In this document: positions 25,766 to 35,313 of the stretch, in pieces
How the letters are laid out: every line of letters starts with the position of its first letter
How positions within the stretch are numbered: the stretch's first letter is position 1
DNA from: Mesosutterella faecium
GTDB lineage: Bacteria; Pseudomonadota; Gammaproteobacteria; Burkholderiales; Burkholderiaceae_F
Reading direction: 5' to 3'
DNA length: 64,000 nucleotides
Assembly: GCF_022809315.2 (NCBI RefSeq)
Contig: NZ_JAKZJU020000001.1
Coordinates: 1,426,001-1,490,000, forward strand
Translations under genes and position numbers: made by a program
The notes under the pieces: generated by a model
The model's database searches: none
Seen by the model: the letters and a program-made list of their open reading frames with translations, nothing else
Told to the model about the DNA's origin: nothing

Positions 25766-25874
25766 GGCTCTAGTCCCATTAAGAGAGCGGCGGCCGCGTC
25801 CGAGGAGCAGACATCTCGGCAGCCCGTTTCGGTTGTTATGATAGACAAAGATTTTAAGGCCTCAGATCCGGATT

Positions 25875-26909
25875 ATGACAAGCTCTGCTCGCGCACGCGC
25901 TTCATCGCTCCGGCGCCGGAAATTTGCGGACGGCGCACGCGCCCTCGCCGCTGTGTGCGCTGCGCTGGCGGCCGCGCAGGCCGCCCTGGCCGACCCGTCC
26001 GAGGACCCCGTCGAGGCCTTCCTGCTGTCGGCCGCTGCGGCAAAGGGCAGGCCCGGCGCCGCCCCGAAGCTTTCAGATCTCCAGGCCCGAGGGGATGAGC
26101 CTCTGCCTTTTTCGCTGCTTCCTCCGGCCGGCGCCGCCCGAAGCGCCGCTCCGGGCGAGTCCCTGCTCTATACCTGGAGCCGGGCGGGCTTCCTGCAGGA
26201 CGAGCCCGACCCGGCCCCGGCCGCGGCGCCGGGCATCGCGGTGGCCCTGCGCGAGAAGAACTCCTCGATTGTGAGGGAATCCGACGGCGGGCTTCAGCTC
26301 GCGGGGCTCGGCCCCCTGAGCCTGGTGGGCTTCTACGGCTTTGGCGGCATCACCCGCGACAACGGCTACCACTTCACCGGTACGGGCTACTCAAGCATCG
26401 GCGGCACCTCCCGGGTGCTTCCCGCGTCGCTGTCGCTTGCCGGCTTTACGGCTGATCCGAGGCAGAACATTTATTCGGCCGAGATGCGCGCGGAGGCCCC
26501 GATGCAGCTCTCCGGCCAGACGCAGGTGGTGCCGTTCATAGGCTACAGGGCCGTTCTCACGCAGCAGTCCGATGCGGGGCTGTTCAACGCGCTCGGAGGA
26601 GAGGGCTCCACGGACTCGGGCCAGAAGAGCGCCCGGCAGATTCCCCTCGGCGTGGGGCTCGTCCACACGAGGCAGGTCGATGCGAAAACGCGCTACCGCT
26701 TCAAGAGCGTCCTCGGGGCGGTGACGAGCGTTCCCGAGGGCTCCGGGGCCTCGGGCGATGAAATGGGGAACTCGGTCACCGGCATCGGGTCGCTTGGCGT
26801 CGAGCTGCAGCGTGGCACCTGGAGCCTGGAGGCGGGGGCGGATCTCGGAGTTTCAAGCGAGAGCCGAAGCGAGACCGGGCTTTCGATCAATTTCAAGCGG
26901 GCTTTTTGA
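25875..26909 (+). CDS. Outer-membrane beta-barrel protein, autotransporter-like C-terminus
   Basis: A 344-residue protein with a signal peptide (basic start, hydrophobic segment, cleavage around AALA-DP near residue 39), an Ala/Pro-rich 100-residue linker, then alternating beta-strand-like sequence ending in FKRAF, the terminal Phe needed for BAM recognition. The barrel part (about residues 120-344) resembles the end of autotransporters but there is no passenger domain of normal size. I do not recognise a specific family. The C-terminus abuts dxr by 65 bases on the same strand. The start is uncertain because no strong binding site precedes it. Confidence 0.65.
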   Translation: MTSSARARASSLRRRKFADGARALAAVCAALAAAQAALADPSEDPVEAFLLSAAAAKGRPGAAPKLSDLQARGDEPLPFSLLPPAGAARSAAPGESLLYTWSRAGFLQDEPDPAPAAAPGIAVALREKNSSIVRESDGGLQLAGLGPLSLVGFYGFGGITRDNGYHFTGTGYSSIGGTSRVLPASLSLAGFTADPRQNIYSAEMRAEAPMQLSGQTQVVPFIGYRAVLTQQSDAGLFNALGGEGSTDSGQKSARQIPLGVGLVHTRQVDAKTRYRFKSVLGAVTSVPEGSGASGDEMGNSVTGIGSLGVELQRGTWSLEAGADLGVSSESRSETGLSINFKRAF

Positions 26910-26974
26910 AGGCGCGAGCCCGGGGCAGGGTTTTCCCACACGGGCCGAAGGAACACCGTTACAATCACACCACT

Positions 26975-28144
26975 ATGACTAAAACCGTGAATATTCTCGG
27001 AGCGACGGGATCCATCGGCCGCTCTGCGCTGGACGTGCTCTCGCGGCACCGCGGCGAGTGGCGCGTGCGCGCGATAGCCTCGGGCAGCCGCGTTCGGGAG
27101 CTGGCCGAGGCTGCGGCCGCCTGCGGCGCCGAGGCTGCTGCCGTGGCCGACCCCGCCCTGAAGGATGCGCTCGCCGCGGAACTGCGTGCGAGGGGGCTTG
27201 CCACCGAGGCCCTGGCCGGCCCTGAGGCGCTCTGCACGATTGCCGGCGACCGGGGCGCAGATGCCGTGGTTCTTGCGGCAAGCGGCGCGGCGGGCCTGCC
27301 CCAGGCTTTTGCCGCGGCGCGTGCGGGCAGAAGGATGCTTCTCGCGAACAAGGAAAGCGTCGTGTGCGGTGGAGCGCTTCTGCAGTCCGAAATCAGGCGC
27401 CATGGCGCGTCCGTTTTCCCGGTGGACTCCGAGCACTCCGCCATTTTCCAGTGCCTCGCGGCGGCTACGCCCGGGCAGCGCGCTTCGGCCGTGATCTGGC
27501 TCACCTGTTCGGGCGGTCCCTTCCGGACCCGCCTCGACCTCTCGAACGTCACGATTGAGGAGGCGAGCACGCATCCGCGCTGGAAGATGGGGCGGAAAAT
27601 CACGGTGGATTCCGCCACGCTCATGAACAAGGGGCTGGAGGTGATCGAGGCTCGGTGGCTTTTCGACATCCCCGCCGAGCGCATCCGCGTCGTGGTGCAC
27701 CCGGAAAGCGTCATCCATTCGGCCGTGGCTTACTGCGACGGGGCGGTGATGGCCGAGCTCGGGGTCCCGGACATGAGAACCCCGATCGCGGTGGCGCTCG
27801 CCTGGCCGCAAAGAATTGAATCGGGAGCTCAGCCGCTTGACCTCCTGCACATGAAGCCGCTCACCTTCGAGGCTCCGGACACGCAGCGTTTCCCGCTGCT
27901 GGCCATGGCCTACGAAGCCCTCCGCGAGGGCGGCGGCGCCCCCATCGTGCTCAACGCCGCCAATGAGGTGGCCGTGGAAGCTTTTCTCGGCGGCAGGATC
28001 CCCTTTCTGTCCATTGCGGAGGTCTGCCGCAGGACCCTCGAGCAGGTGCATTTCGGTTCCCCGGATTCGCCCGAGGAGATTCTTGAGGACGACCGCAGGG
28101 CCCGCGAGGCTGCCCGCGGCCTGATCGACTCATCCCTGCGATAG
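26975..28144 (+). CDS. dxr: 1-deoxy-D-xylulose-5-phosphate reductoisomerase
   Basis: A 389-residue NADPH enzyme making MEP in non-mevalonate isoprenoid synthesis, feeding uppS upstream. GATGSIG at 9-15 binds NADPH. Metal ligands D151, E153 (DSEH) and E222 (LEVIEA) and the substrate loop near SATLMNKG are present. ATG at 26975 is taken, since the earlier in-frame codons are not family-like. rseP starts 34 bases downstream. Confidence 0.96.
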   Translation: MTKTVNILGATGSIGRSALDVLSRHRGEWRVRAIASGSRVRELAEAAAACGAEAAAVADPALKDALAAELRARGLATEALAGPEALCTIAGDRGADAVVLAASGAAGLPQAFAAARAGRRMLLANKESVVCGGALLQSEIRRHGASVFPVDSEHSAIFQCLAAATPGQRASAVIWLTCSGGPFRTRLDLSNVTIEEASTHPRWKMGRKITVDSATLMNKGLEVIEARWLFDIPAERIRVVVHPESVIHSAVAYCDGAVMAELGVPDMRTPIAVALAWPQRIESGAQPLDLLHMKPLTFEAPDTQRFPLLAMAYEALREGGGAPIVLNAANEVAVEAFLGGRIPFLSIAEVCRRTLEQVHFGSPDSPEEILEDDRRAREAARGLIDSSLR

Positions 28145-28177
28145 GCGGATGGTCCCCTTCCCGGAGGAAACGCTTTC

Positions 28178-29548
28178 GTGAGCCTGCTCATTACCCTCGT
28201 TGCCTTTTCCGTGGCGCTCGAGCTTCTCGTCGTCGTTCACGAAGGAGGGCATTTCGCCGCTGCGCGGCTCTGCGGCGTGCGCGTTCTTCGCTTTTCCGTG
28301 GGCTTCGGGCCTGTCCTTTTCAAGCTCACCGGCAGGAAGAGCGGCACGGAATACGCCCTGTCGCTGCTGCCTCTGGGCGGCTACGTGAAGATGCTCGACG
28401 GCCGCGATCCCTCGATGCGCGGGCTGTCGGCGCAGCACCCGCAGGAAGACTTCAACCGCAAGCGGCTCTGGCAGCGCGCCCTGATCGTTTTTGCGGGCCC
28501 TTTCATGAATCTTGTGCTTGCCGTGCTGATCTTCTGGGGCATCGGCATGGCGGGAACCTATGAGCTGTCGTCCCGAATCGCCCAGCCTGCGGCGGGCACG
28601 CCTGCCGCTGCGGCGGGACTCCGGGGCGGACAGTACGTGACCGAAGTGGGGGGCCTCGAAGTGCGCAGCTTCGAAGACCTGCAGATGAAGCTGCTGCGCG
28701 CCTCGGGCGGTCCTTCGACGATTACGGTGAGGGACAGCGGCGACGAAAAGGGCGAGAACGCCACGCGCTACCCCATAGATCTCAGCTCCATCGGCTTTGA
28801 GGAGGATCCCGCCAAGTCCCGCCCCATGGAGAAGGCGGGGCTGCTGCCCTGGCAGGGGCCGCTCACCGTGGTGGAGGTTCTGCCCGGGTCGGCCGCTCAG
28901 CGCGCGGGCTTGGCCGCGAAGGACCGGATCCTCGAAGTGAACGGCGAGCGCATGGGCGGAGCCCTCGACTTCATGAAGGCGGTTTCCGCCCTGGGCGGCC
29001 GGCAGGCTGACATCAGGATCGAGCGGGCGGGATCCGAGCAGACGATCCGCCTGGAAGTGCCGGAAGAGACGGACTCGAAGACCGGGCGGAAGGTCGGCCG
29101 CATCGGCGTGAGAATCAGCGGCCTGCCCGATGTGGTGCGGGTGCAGCTCGGGCCCCTGGAGGCTTTCACAACCGGCGTATCCAAGCTCTGGGACACGACG
29201 GTGCTGTCCATGCAGGTGATGGGCAGGATGCTGATCGGGCAGGCCTCGGTGAAGAACCTTTCCGGGCCCGTGGCCATTGCGGACTACGCGGGTCAGGCGA
29301 TGCAGGTGGGACTGCTGCCTTACCTCACTTTCCTTGCCGTCATGTCGGTGAGCCTCGGCATCCTCAATCTGCTGCCGGTCCCGGTCCTCGACGGCGGGTA
29401 CCTTGCCATTTACGCGGTCGAGTTCGTCATCCGGCGCAGGCCTTCCGAGCGCGTCATAGGGGCCGCCCAGCGCATCGGGCTCGCCCTCATTCTGCTGCTG
29501 ACGCTGGTCGCCCTCACCAATGACCTCACCAGGCTGATGGGCGGTTAA
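28178..29548 (+). CDS. rseP: Site-2 zinc metalloprotease RseP
   Basis: A 456-residue inner-membrane protease that cleaves anti-sigma-E and signal-peptide remnants. HEGGH at residues 21-25 in the first helix, two PDZ domains (roughly 120-210 and 220-300) and the LDG motif (PVLDGG, about 406-411) near the end are visible, with four membrane segments. GTG start at 28178 behind CCGGAGG. It sits between dxr and bamA as in most betaproteobacteria. Confidence 0.95.
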   Translation: MSLLITLVAFSVALELLVVVHEGGHFAAARLCGVRVLRFSVGFGPVLFKLTGRKSGTEYALSLLPLGGYVKMLDGRDPSMRGLSAQHPQEDFNRKRLWQRALIVFAGPFMNLVLAVLIFWGIGMAGTYELSSRIAQPAAGTPAAAAGLRGGQYVTEVGGLEVRSFEDLQMKLLRASGGPSTITVRDSGDEKGENATRYPIDLSSIGFEEDPAKSRPMEKAGLLPWQGPLTVVEVLPGSAAQRAGLAAKDRILEVNGERMGGALDFMKAVSALGGRQADIRIERAGSEQTIRLEVPEETDSKTGRKVGRIGVRISGLPDVVRVQLGPLEAFTTGVSKLWDTTVLSMQVMGRMLIGQASVKNLSGPVAIADYAGQAMQVGLLPYLTFLAVMSVSLGILNLLPVPVLDGGYLAIYAVEFVIRRRPSERVIGAAQRIGLALILLLTLVALTNDLTRLMGG

Positions 29549-29649
29549 AATAGGACAACTTTTTGACTTCTTCCAATGCCCGGCACTGGTTCGCGGATCC
29601 GAAAGAGCCTTTTCTCGGGGGACTGCGATTCATTCTGCGGAATTAACTC

Positions 29650-31998
29650 ATGACATTGAAGACTTTTACCATTAAGGCTGCAGCGGCTGGCGTCATCGCG
29701 GCCCTCTCGCTTTCTGTTTTCGCCCAGCAGTTCAAGATCAAGGACATCCGGGTCGAGGGCATTTCCCGAACCGAACCGGGCACGGTGTTCTCTCACCTGC
29801 CTTTCCGCGTGGGCGACGACTACACGCCTGAGAAGGGCGCGCAGGCGATCCGCTCGCTCTACCAGTCCGGGCTGTTCCGCGATGTGAACCTGACCCAGGA
29901 CGGCGACGTGATCGTCGTGAACCTGACCGAGCGTCCCGCGGTGGCCACGATCCAGACCAACGGCATCAAGGCCTTCGACAAGGACGAGGTGGAGAAGTCT
30001 CTGAAGGGAGCGGGGCTTGCCGAAGGGCGCATATTCAACTCGGCCACTCTTGACAAGGCGACGCAGGAGCTGCGCCGCCAGTACCTCGCCAAGGGCTTCT
30101 ACGGGGTTGAGGTTTCGACCAACGTGACGCCTCTTGAGCGAAACCGCGTGCGGGTGACGATTTCAGTCGACGAGGGCTCTTCCTCCTCCATCAAGCAGAT
30201 CCGCTTCACGGGCCTGCACGCCGCAGACGAAGATGATCTGCGCGACGTGATGCAGCTGGGCACCCCCAACTGGTTCTCCTGGTACACGAAGCGCGACCAG
30301 TACTCGCGCGAGAAGCTCGCCGGAGACCTTGAGGCGATCCGCTCCTGGTACCTGAACCGGGGCTATCTCGACTACAGGCTCGACTCCGTGCAGGTGACGA
30401 TCGCTCCGAACAAGGAGGACGTGTACATCACGATCAACATCGATGAAGGCAAGCCCTACAAAGTCGCCTCGGTCAAGATCGAGGGCGAGGAGCTCGGTCT
30501 CGACAAAGAGCTGCAGGGACTGCTCAAGCCGGTGAAGATCGGCAGCACCTACAGCGCCGAAACCGTGAACGCCGTGGGCGAAAGCCTGAAGGAGAAGTTC
30601 TCGACCCTCGGCTACGCTTTCGCCAAGACGACGCCCAATCCCGTGACCGACCGGCAGAAGGGCACGGTGGACGTGATCTACACCATCGACCCGGGCCGCC
30701 GGGCCTATGTGAGGAACGTGATCGTCACGGGCAACACCCGCACGCGCGACGAGGTGGTGCGCCGCGAGGTGCGACAGTACGAAGCCTCCTGGTTCGACTC
30801 CGACAAAGTGAAGATTTCGAAGGACCGCATCAACAGGCTCGGCTTCTTCGATGACGTGACGGTGGAGCCCACGCAGGTCGCGGGCACCCGCGACGAGGTG
30901 GACCTGAACATCCACGTGAAGGAGCGCCCGACGGGCAACATCACGCTCGGCGCGGGCCTGTCCTCCTCCGACGGCATCATCCTGTCGGCCGGCATTTCGC
31001 AGACAAATATTTTCGGCACGGGCAATTCCGCGAGCGTCGAGGTGAGCAATTCGGACTCCACCCGCACTTACGCGCTTTCTCTTACCCAGCCGTACGTCAC
31101 CCCCGAGGGCGTCTCCCGCACGATTGACATTTACGACAGGCGGGTGGACCTTGATGAGCTCGACGTCTCCAACGTCATGTACGAGACGCTCGGCGCGAGC
31201 CTGAGCTACGGCGTGCCGGTGACCGAGCTGGACCGCATCTACCTCGGCGCGAAGATTGAGCAGACCAAGGTGACGCTGCGAGGCTCCCGGGACGCCAGCG
31301 GCGAGCCGATCGGCGACTCCTCGCCGCGGCGCTACTGGGACTACGTCGATAATTTCGGCAAAGATCCGAAGTCGGCGGCGCTCACCTTCGGCTGGTCGAG
31401 GGACTCGCGCGACAACGCGCTTGCGCCTAACAAGGGCCGCTACCAGCGCCTGAGCGGCGAGGTGACGCTGCCGGTGCTCGACCTGCGCTACTACAAGGCG
31501 AGCTACCAGTTCCAGCAGTACTGGCCGGTGGCGAAGTACGTGACGGCCGCCTTCAACACGGAGATCGGCTACGCCGACTCCTACGGCGACAAGGAGTACC
31601 CGTTCTTCAAGAACTTCTACGCGGGCGGCATCGGCTCGGTGCGCGGCTTTGACAGCTCGTCTCTCGGACCGCGCGACAGCAACGGCGACAACCTGGGCGG
31701 CCAGAAGATGTTCAACTTCTCGGCCGAGCTCTACGTGCCGCTGCCGGGCGCCGACCGCACGCTGCGCGCCTTCGGCTTCTTCGACGGCGGCTGGGTCTGG
31801 GGCAAGGGCGGCTCCAACCGCTACGAGGGCACGGACACGAGCAATGTCAGCCTCTCCGACCTGCGCTACTCCGTGGGCGTGGGCGTGGCCTGGATCTCTC
31901 CGCTCGGGCCGCTCAAGTTCTCGATCGCCTTCCCGCTCAACGACAAGAAGGGCGACGACGTGCAGCGCTTCCAGTTCCAGATCGGCACCGGTTTCTAA
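29650..31998 (+). CDS. bamA: Outer membrane protein assembly factor BamA
   Basis: A 782-residue Omp85 protein that inserts barrel proteins. A signal peptide (cleaved after VFA near 25), five POTRA repeats (about 27-420) and a 16-strand barrel with the VRGF lid motif (SVRGFD near residue 661) end in QFQIGTGF. Binding partners would include other BAM lipoproteins elsewhere. It follows rseP by 101 bases and precedes skp, the standard order. Confidence 0.97.
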   Translation: MTLKTFTIKAAAAGVIAALSLSVFAQQFKIKDIRVEGISRTEPGTVFSHLPFRVGDDYTPEKGAQAIRSLYQSGLFRDVNLTQDGDVIVVNLTERPAVATIQTNGIKAFDKDEVEKSLKGAGLAEGRIFNSATLDKATQELRRQYLAKGFYGVEVSTNVTPLERNRVRVTISVDEGSSSSIKQIRFTGLHAADEDDLRDVMQLGTPNWFSWYTKRDQYSREKLAGDLEAIRSWYLNRGYLDYRLDSVQVTIAPNKEDVYITINIDEGKPYKVASVKIEGEELGLDKELQGLLKPVKIGSTYSAETVNAVGESLKEKFSTLGYAFAKTTPNPVTDRQKGTVDVIYTIDPGRRAYVRNVIVTGNTRTRDEVVRREVRQYEASWFDSDKVKISKDRINRLGFFDDVTVEPTQVAGTRDEVDLNIHVKERPTGNITLGAGLSSSDGIILSAGISQTNIFGTGNSASVEVSNSDSTRTYALSLTQPYVTPEGVSRTIDIYDRRVDLDELDVSNVMYETLGASLSYGVPVTELDRIYLGAKIEQTKVTLRGSRDASGEPIGDSSPRRYWDYVDNFGKDPKSAALTFGWSRDSRDNALAPNKGRYQRLSGEVTLPVLDLRYYKASYQFQQYWPVAKYVTAAFNTEIGYADSYGDKEYPFFKNFYAGGIGSVRGFDSSSLGPRDSNGDNLGGQKMFNFSAELYVPLPGADRTLRAFGFFDGGWVWGKGGSNRYEGTDTSNVSLSDLRYSVGVGVAWISPLGPLKFSIAFPLNDKKGDDVQRFQFQIGTGF

Positions 31999-32082
31999 GG
32001 GTCGAAAGGGCGTAGAATCGGGCTGTTTCCTGCGGCGGGCGCGGAGCCTGCCGGAGGCTTTCGTTTAGAAGGTTTTGACAAA

Positions 32083-32604
32083 ATGACAAGAAAGTTAGTT
32101 TCTACGGCTGTTCTCGCGGCTGCCGCCTGCGCGGCCATCGCTTTGGCGGGTTCGGCGCCGGCCTTCGCCGCAGAGACGGCGCAGAAGATCGGCGTTGTGA
32201 GCCTCGACCGCGTCCTGCACGAATCGGCCCCGGCCAAGGCCGCCGCGGACAAGCTCCAGAAGGAGTTCGCCCGCCGCAAGGCCGAGATCGACAAGATGTC
32301 GGCGGACTTTAAGGCCAAGGCCCAGGATTTCCAGAAAAACGGTCCGACGCTCACCCAGAGCCAGCGCATCAACGAGCAGCGCGACCTCGCCGAGGCTGAG
32401 CGCGCGCTCAACCGCGCTCAGCGCGAGTTCCGCGAGGAGCGCGGCCAGCGCGAAAACGAGGAGATCCAGATCGTGATCGCCCGCGCCAACCAGGTGATTC
32501 AGGACCTCGCTCGCCGCGAAAACTACGACCTGATCTTCCAGGACGCCGTTTATGCGAGCCCGCGGGCCGATATCACCGACAAGGTTCTCAAAGCCATGAA
32601 GTGA
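32083..32604 (+). CDS. skp: Periplasmic chaperone OmpH/Skp
   Basis: A 173-residue chaperone for unfolded outer-membrane proteins on the way to BamA. It has a signal peptide (cleavage near AFA-AE, about residue 28), then IGVVSLDRV, and long charged helices (about 60-140) forming the tentacles. It lies between bamA and lpxD. Confidence 0.92.
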   Translation: MTRKLVSTAVLAAAACAAIALAGSAPAFAAETAQKIGVVSLDRVLHESAPAKAAADKLQKEFARRKAEIDKMSADFKAKAQDFQKNGPTLTQSQRINEQRDLAEAERALNRAQREFREERGQRENEEIQIVIARANQVIQDLARRENYDLIFQDAVYASPRADITDKVLKAMK

Positions 32605-32718
32605 GGGCCGGAAGCCCTTTGCGGGCTTCGGAGGTCCTGCGGAAAGCCTGATCCGGCAAGCGCCCGGGCCAGGCTTTCTCCGTGAATGAACGCAGCCGTT
32701 TGATTTGAAGAGGTGCCC

Positions 32719-33819
32719 ATGAAAGAAGCTGGCCAGTCGTTTTCGGTGTCCCGCCTGATCGAGGAGGTGAGCCGCCTGTCGGGCGGCCGCCTCGCTTCGG
32801 AAGCGAAGGCGGGAGCCGGGTCATGCGGGGTCGAGGGCTTTGCTCCGCTCGAGGAGGCGCAGCCGCGCCACATTGCCTTCGTGGCCGGACCGAAGGCGCT
32901 GAAGGCTGCGGCCGCGTCGAAGGCGGGCGTGCTTGTGCTGCGCGAGGAAGAGGCGAGGGCAGGCGGCGAAGCTTTTGCGGCGCGGCCCCTCGTGCTCACC
33001 GCCAACCCTTACGCCTGGTTTGCCTGGGCCTCCCAGGCCATGGAGGGAGGCATCCTGCCGCCGCCTGAGGCCGGCATCCGTCCGGGCGCCTTCGTGGATC
33101 CGTCGGCCCAGGTCGACCCGAGCGCGAGGGTCGAGGCCGGAGCCGTGGTGGAGGCCGGCGCGAAGATCGGCCCGAGGGCCTGGATCGGAGCCGGGGCCTA
33201 TGTGGGTGAAAAGGCCGAGATCGGCGAGTCGGCGAGGCTCTATCCGCGCGCTCTCGTGGGCAGCCGCTGCCGCATCGGCGCGCGCACCATCCTCAACATG
33301 GGCTGCGCGATCGGAGGCGACGGCTTCGGCTTTGCGCCTTTTGGCGGGGAATGGGTGAAAATCCCGCAGGTGGGCGCGGTCACAGTCGGCTGCGACGTCG
33401 AGATCGGGGCCAACACGACGATAGACCGCGGAGCGCTTGACGACACCGTGATCGGCGACGGCACGAAGATCGACAATCAGGTGCAGATCGGGCACAACTG
33501 CCGCATCGGGCGGCACTGCGTGATCTGCGGCTGCGTGGGCATCGCCGGCTCCACGACGGTGGGAGACCACTGCGTGCTGGGCGGCGCGGCGATGATCAAC
33601 GGCCATATTTCCATTCCCGCGGGCTCGATGGTCGGGCCCGCCACCCCCGTGATGAGCTGGGGCGAAAAACCCGAGGTGATGACGGGGATCTTCCCGTCGC
33701 AGCCTCACAAGGACTGGGAGCGCACGGCGGTCATGATTCGCCGCCTGCCGCAGATGCGCCAGTCCCTCAAGACGCTTGCCCGGGACGTTGAGCAGCTCAA
33801 GTCCGGGCAGGCTCGTTAA
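32719..33819 (+). CDS. lpxD: UDP-3-O-acylglucosamine N-acyltransferase
   Basis: A 366-residue left-handed beta-helix enzyme, third acyl transfer step of lipid A synthesis. Hexapeptide repeats run from about residue 125 to 300. H259 in QIGHNCRIG is the likely catalytic base. The ATG at 32719 with AAGAGG upstream is chosen over a GTG six bases earlier. It lies in the lpxD-fabZ-lpxA-lpxB run. Confidence 0.95.
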   Translation: MKEAGQSFSVSRLIEEVSRLSGGRLASEAKAGAGSCGVEGFAPLEEAQPRHIAFVAGPKALKAAAASKAGVLVLREEEARAGGEAFAARPLVLTANPYAWFAWASQAMEGGILPPPEAGIRPGAFVDPSAQVDPSARVEAGAVVEAGAKIGPRAWIGAGAYVGEKAEIGESARLYPRALVGSRCRIGARTILNMGCAIGGDGFGFAPFGGEWVKIPQVGAVTVGCDVEIGANTTIDRGALDDTVIGDGTKIDNQVQIGHNCRIGRHCVICGCVGIAGSTTVGDHCVLGGAAMINGHISIPAGSMVGPATPVMSWGEKPEVMTGIFPSQPHKDWERTAVMIRRLPQMRQSLKTLARDVEQLKSGQAR

Positions 33820-33903
33820 CCCGCGCCCGGGTTTTCTTCCGGGCCTTATGGAGCGGACAACCCCGAAGAGAGGGCCTATTTCCCCCGGGGATCCGATGAA
33901 AAA

Positions 33904-34356
33904 ATGATAAAGATCTACGAGATCATGGATCTGCTTCCCCACAGATTCCCTTTCCTGCTGGTCGACCGGGTTGAGGAGGTGAGCGAAGACCTCACGACGA
34001 TTACGGCCTACAAGAACGTGACCGCCAACGAGCCGCAGTTCACCGGGCACTTCCCCGGGGCCCCGGTGATGCCGGGGGTGCTCATCATCGAGGCGATGGC
34101 GCAGACCTGCGGCATTCTCGCCATGATGCGGCTGGGCGAGGAGGCCCGCAAGGACAAGGACTCGCTTTATTATTTCGCAGGCATCGACAAGGCCCGCTTC
34201 AAGCGCGTGGTGCTGCCCGGCGACAGGCTCGTGATGAAAGGGCACTACCTGAAGGACCGGCTGGGCATCGGCTGGTTCGAGTGCGAGGCCTCGGTCGACG
34301 GCAATCTGGTGTGCAAGGCGACGCTCATGTGCGCCCGGCGCAAAATCCACGAGTAA
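33904..34356 (+). CDS. fabZ: 3-hydroxyacyl-ACP dehydratase
   Basis: A 150-residue hot-dog fold dehydratase. Catalytic H49 in GHFPG and E63 in the helix are present, as is the start ([20 protein letters not shown]). It removes water from 3-hydroxyacyl-ACP for fatty acid elongation, competing with LpxA for the same substrate. It lies between lpxD and lpxA. Confidence 0.96.
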   Translation: MIKIYEIMDLLPHRFPFLLVDRVEEVSEDLTTITAYKNVTANEPQFTGHFPGAPVMPGVLIIEAMAQTCGILAMMRLGEEARKDKDSLYYFAGIDKARFKRVVLPGDRLVMKGHYLKDRLGIGWFECEASVDGNLVCKATLMCARRKIHE

Positions 34357-34467
34357 GGCCCGCCCGGGGCTCACACGGCGCGGACGCTTCCTTCAGGCGG
34401 GAAAAGGCCTTTTGAGGAAAAGGCTTTTCCCGCTCCGTCCGCATGAAATCAAGATTAAGAGGTGCTC

Positions 34468-35256
34468 ATGGCAAAAATCCATCCGATGTCAGTGGTCGAT
34501 CCGGCCGCCGAGATTGACGAGGGTGTGGAGATCGGTCCCTTCTGCGTGGTCGGACCCCATGTGAAAATCGCTTCAGGCACGGTCCTGATGAGCCATGTTT
34601 CGGTGCTCAACCGGACCACGATAGGCCGCAACAACAAGATTTTCGCGGGAGCCTGCATCGGCTGCCTGCCGCAGGACAAGAAGTACGCGGGCGAGGATAC
34701 GAGCCTCGAGGTGGGCGATGACAACGTGATCCGCGAGAACTGCACGATGTCGATCGGCACCGTCCAGGACGAGGGCGTCACGCGCGTCGGCTCCCGGGGC
34801 CTGTACATGGCGAACGTGCATGTCGCGCATGACTGCCGCGTAGGCAATGACGTGATTCTTGCAAACAACGTGGGGCTTGCCGGCCACGTGCATGTGAAGG
34901 ACTTCGCGATCATCGGCGGGCAGGCGGGCGTGCACCAGTTTGTGCACATCGGCGAGCACGCGATGGTGGGCGGCGGCTCCATGGTGGTGCGCGACGTGCC
35001 TCCTTTCGTCATCTGCTCGGGCTATCCGGCCGAGCCCCACGGGCTCAATTCGATCGGACTGCGCCGGCGCGGCTTTACGGCCGACCAGCTCTCCGCCCTC
35101 AAGCACTGCTACCGCATCATTTACCGGGAAAACCTCACGGTGGCGGAAGCGAACGTGAAGCTGCAGGCGCTGGAGGCCGAAGAGCCGCAGTTCCGCGACC
35201 TGATTGAACTTATTCGGGTCGCAGTGGCCGACAGCCCCCGCGGCATCATCCGCTGA
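34468..35256 (+). CDS. lpxA: UDP-N-acetylglucosamine acyltransferase
   Basis: A 262-residue beta-helix trimer that starts lipid A synthesis. Hexapeptide repeats fill residues 1-185. H121 matches the catalytic His of E. coli (H125). A helical C-terminal domain follows. ATG at 34468 with AAGAGG is taken over a GTG six bases earlier, the same arrangement as in lpxD. Confidence 0.96.
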   Translation: MAKIHPMSVVDPAAEIDEGVEIGPFCVVGPHVKIASGTVLMSHVSVLNRTTIGRNNKIFAGACIGCLPQDKKYAGEDTSLEVGDDNVIRENCTMSIGTVQDEGVTRVGSRGLYMANVHVAHDCRVGNDVILANNVGLAGHVHVKDFAIIGGQAGVHQFVHIGEHAMVGGGSMVVRDVPPFVICSGYPAEPHGLNSIGLRRRGFTADQLSALKHCYRIIYRENLTVAEANVKLQALEAEEPQFRDLIELIRVAVADSPRGIIR

Positions 35257-35313
35257 AGCGCGGGCGGCGCCCCTTCGGGGCCGCCGCCCGCGCCAACACA
35301 GGAAGCAGCAGAC

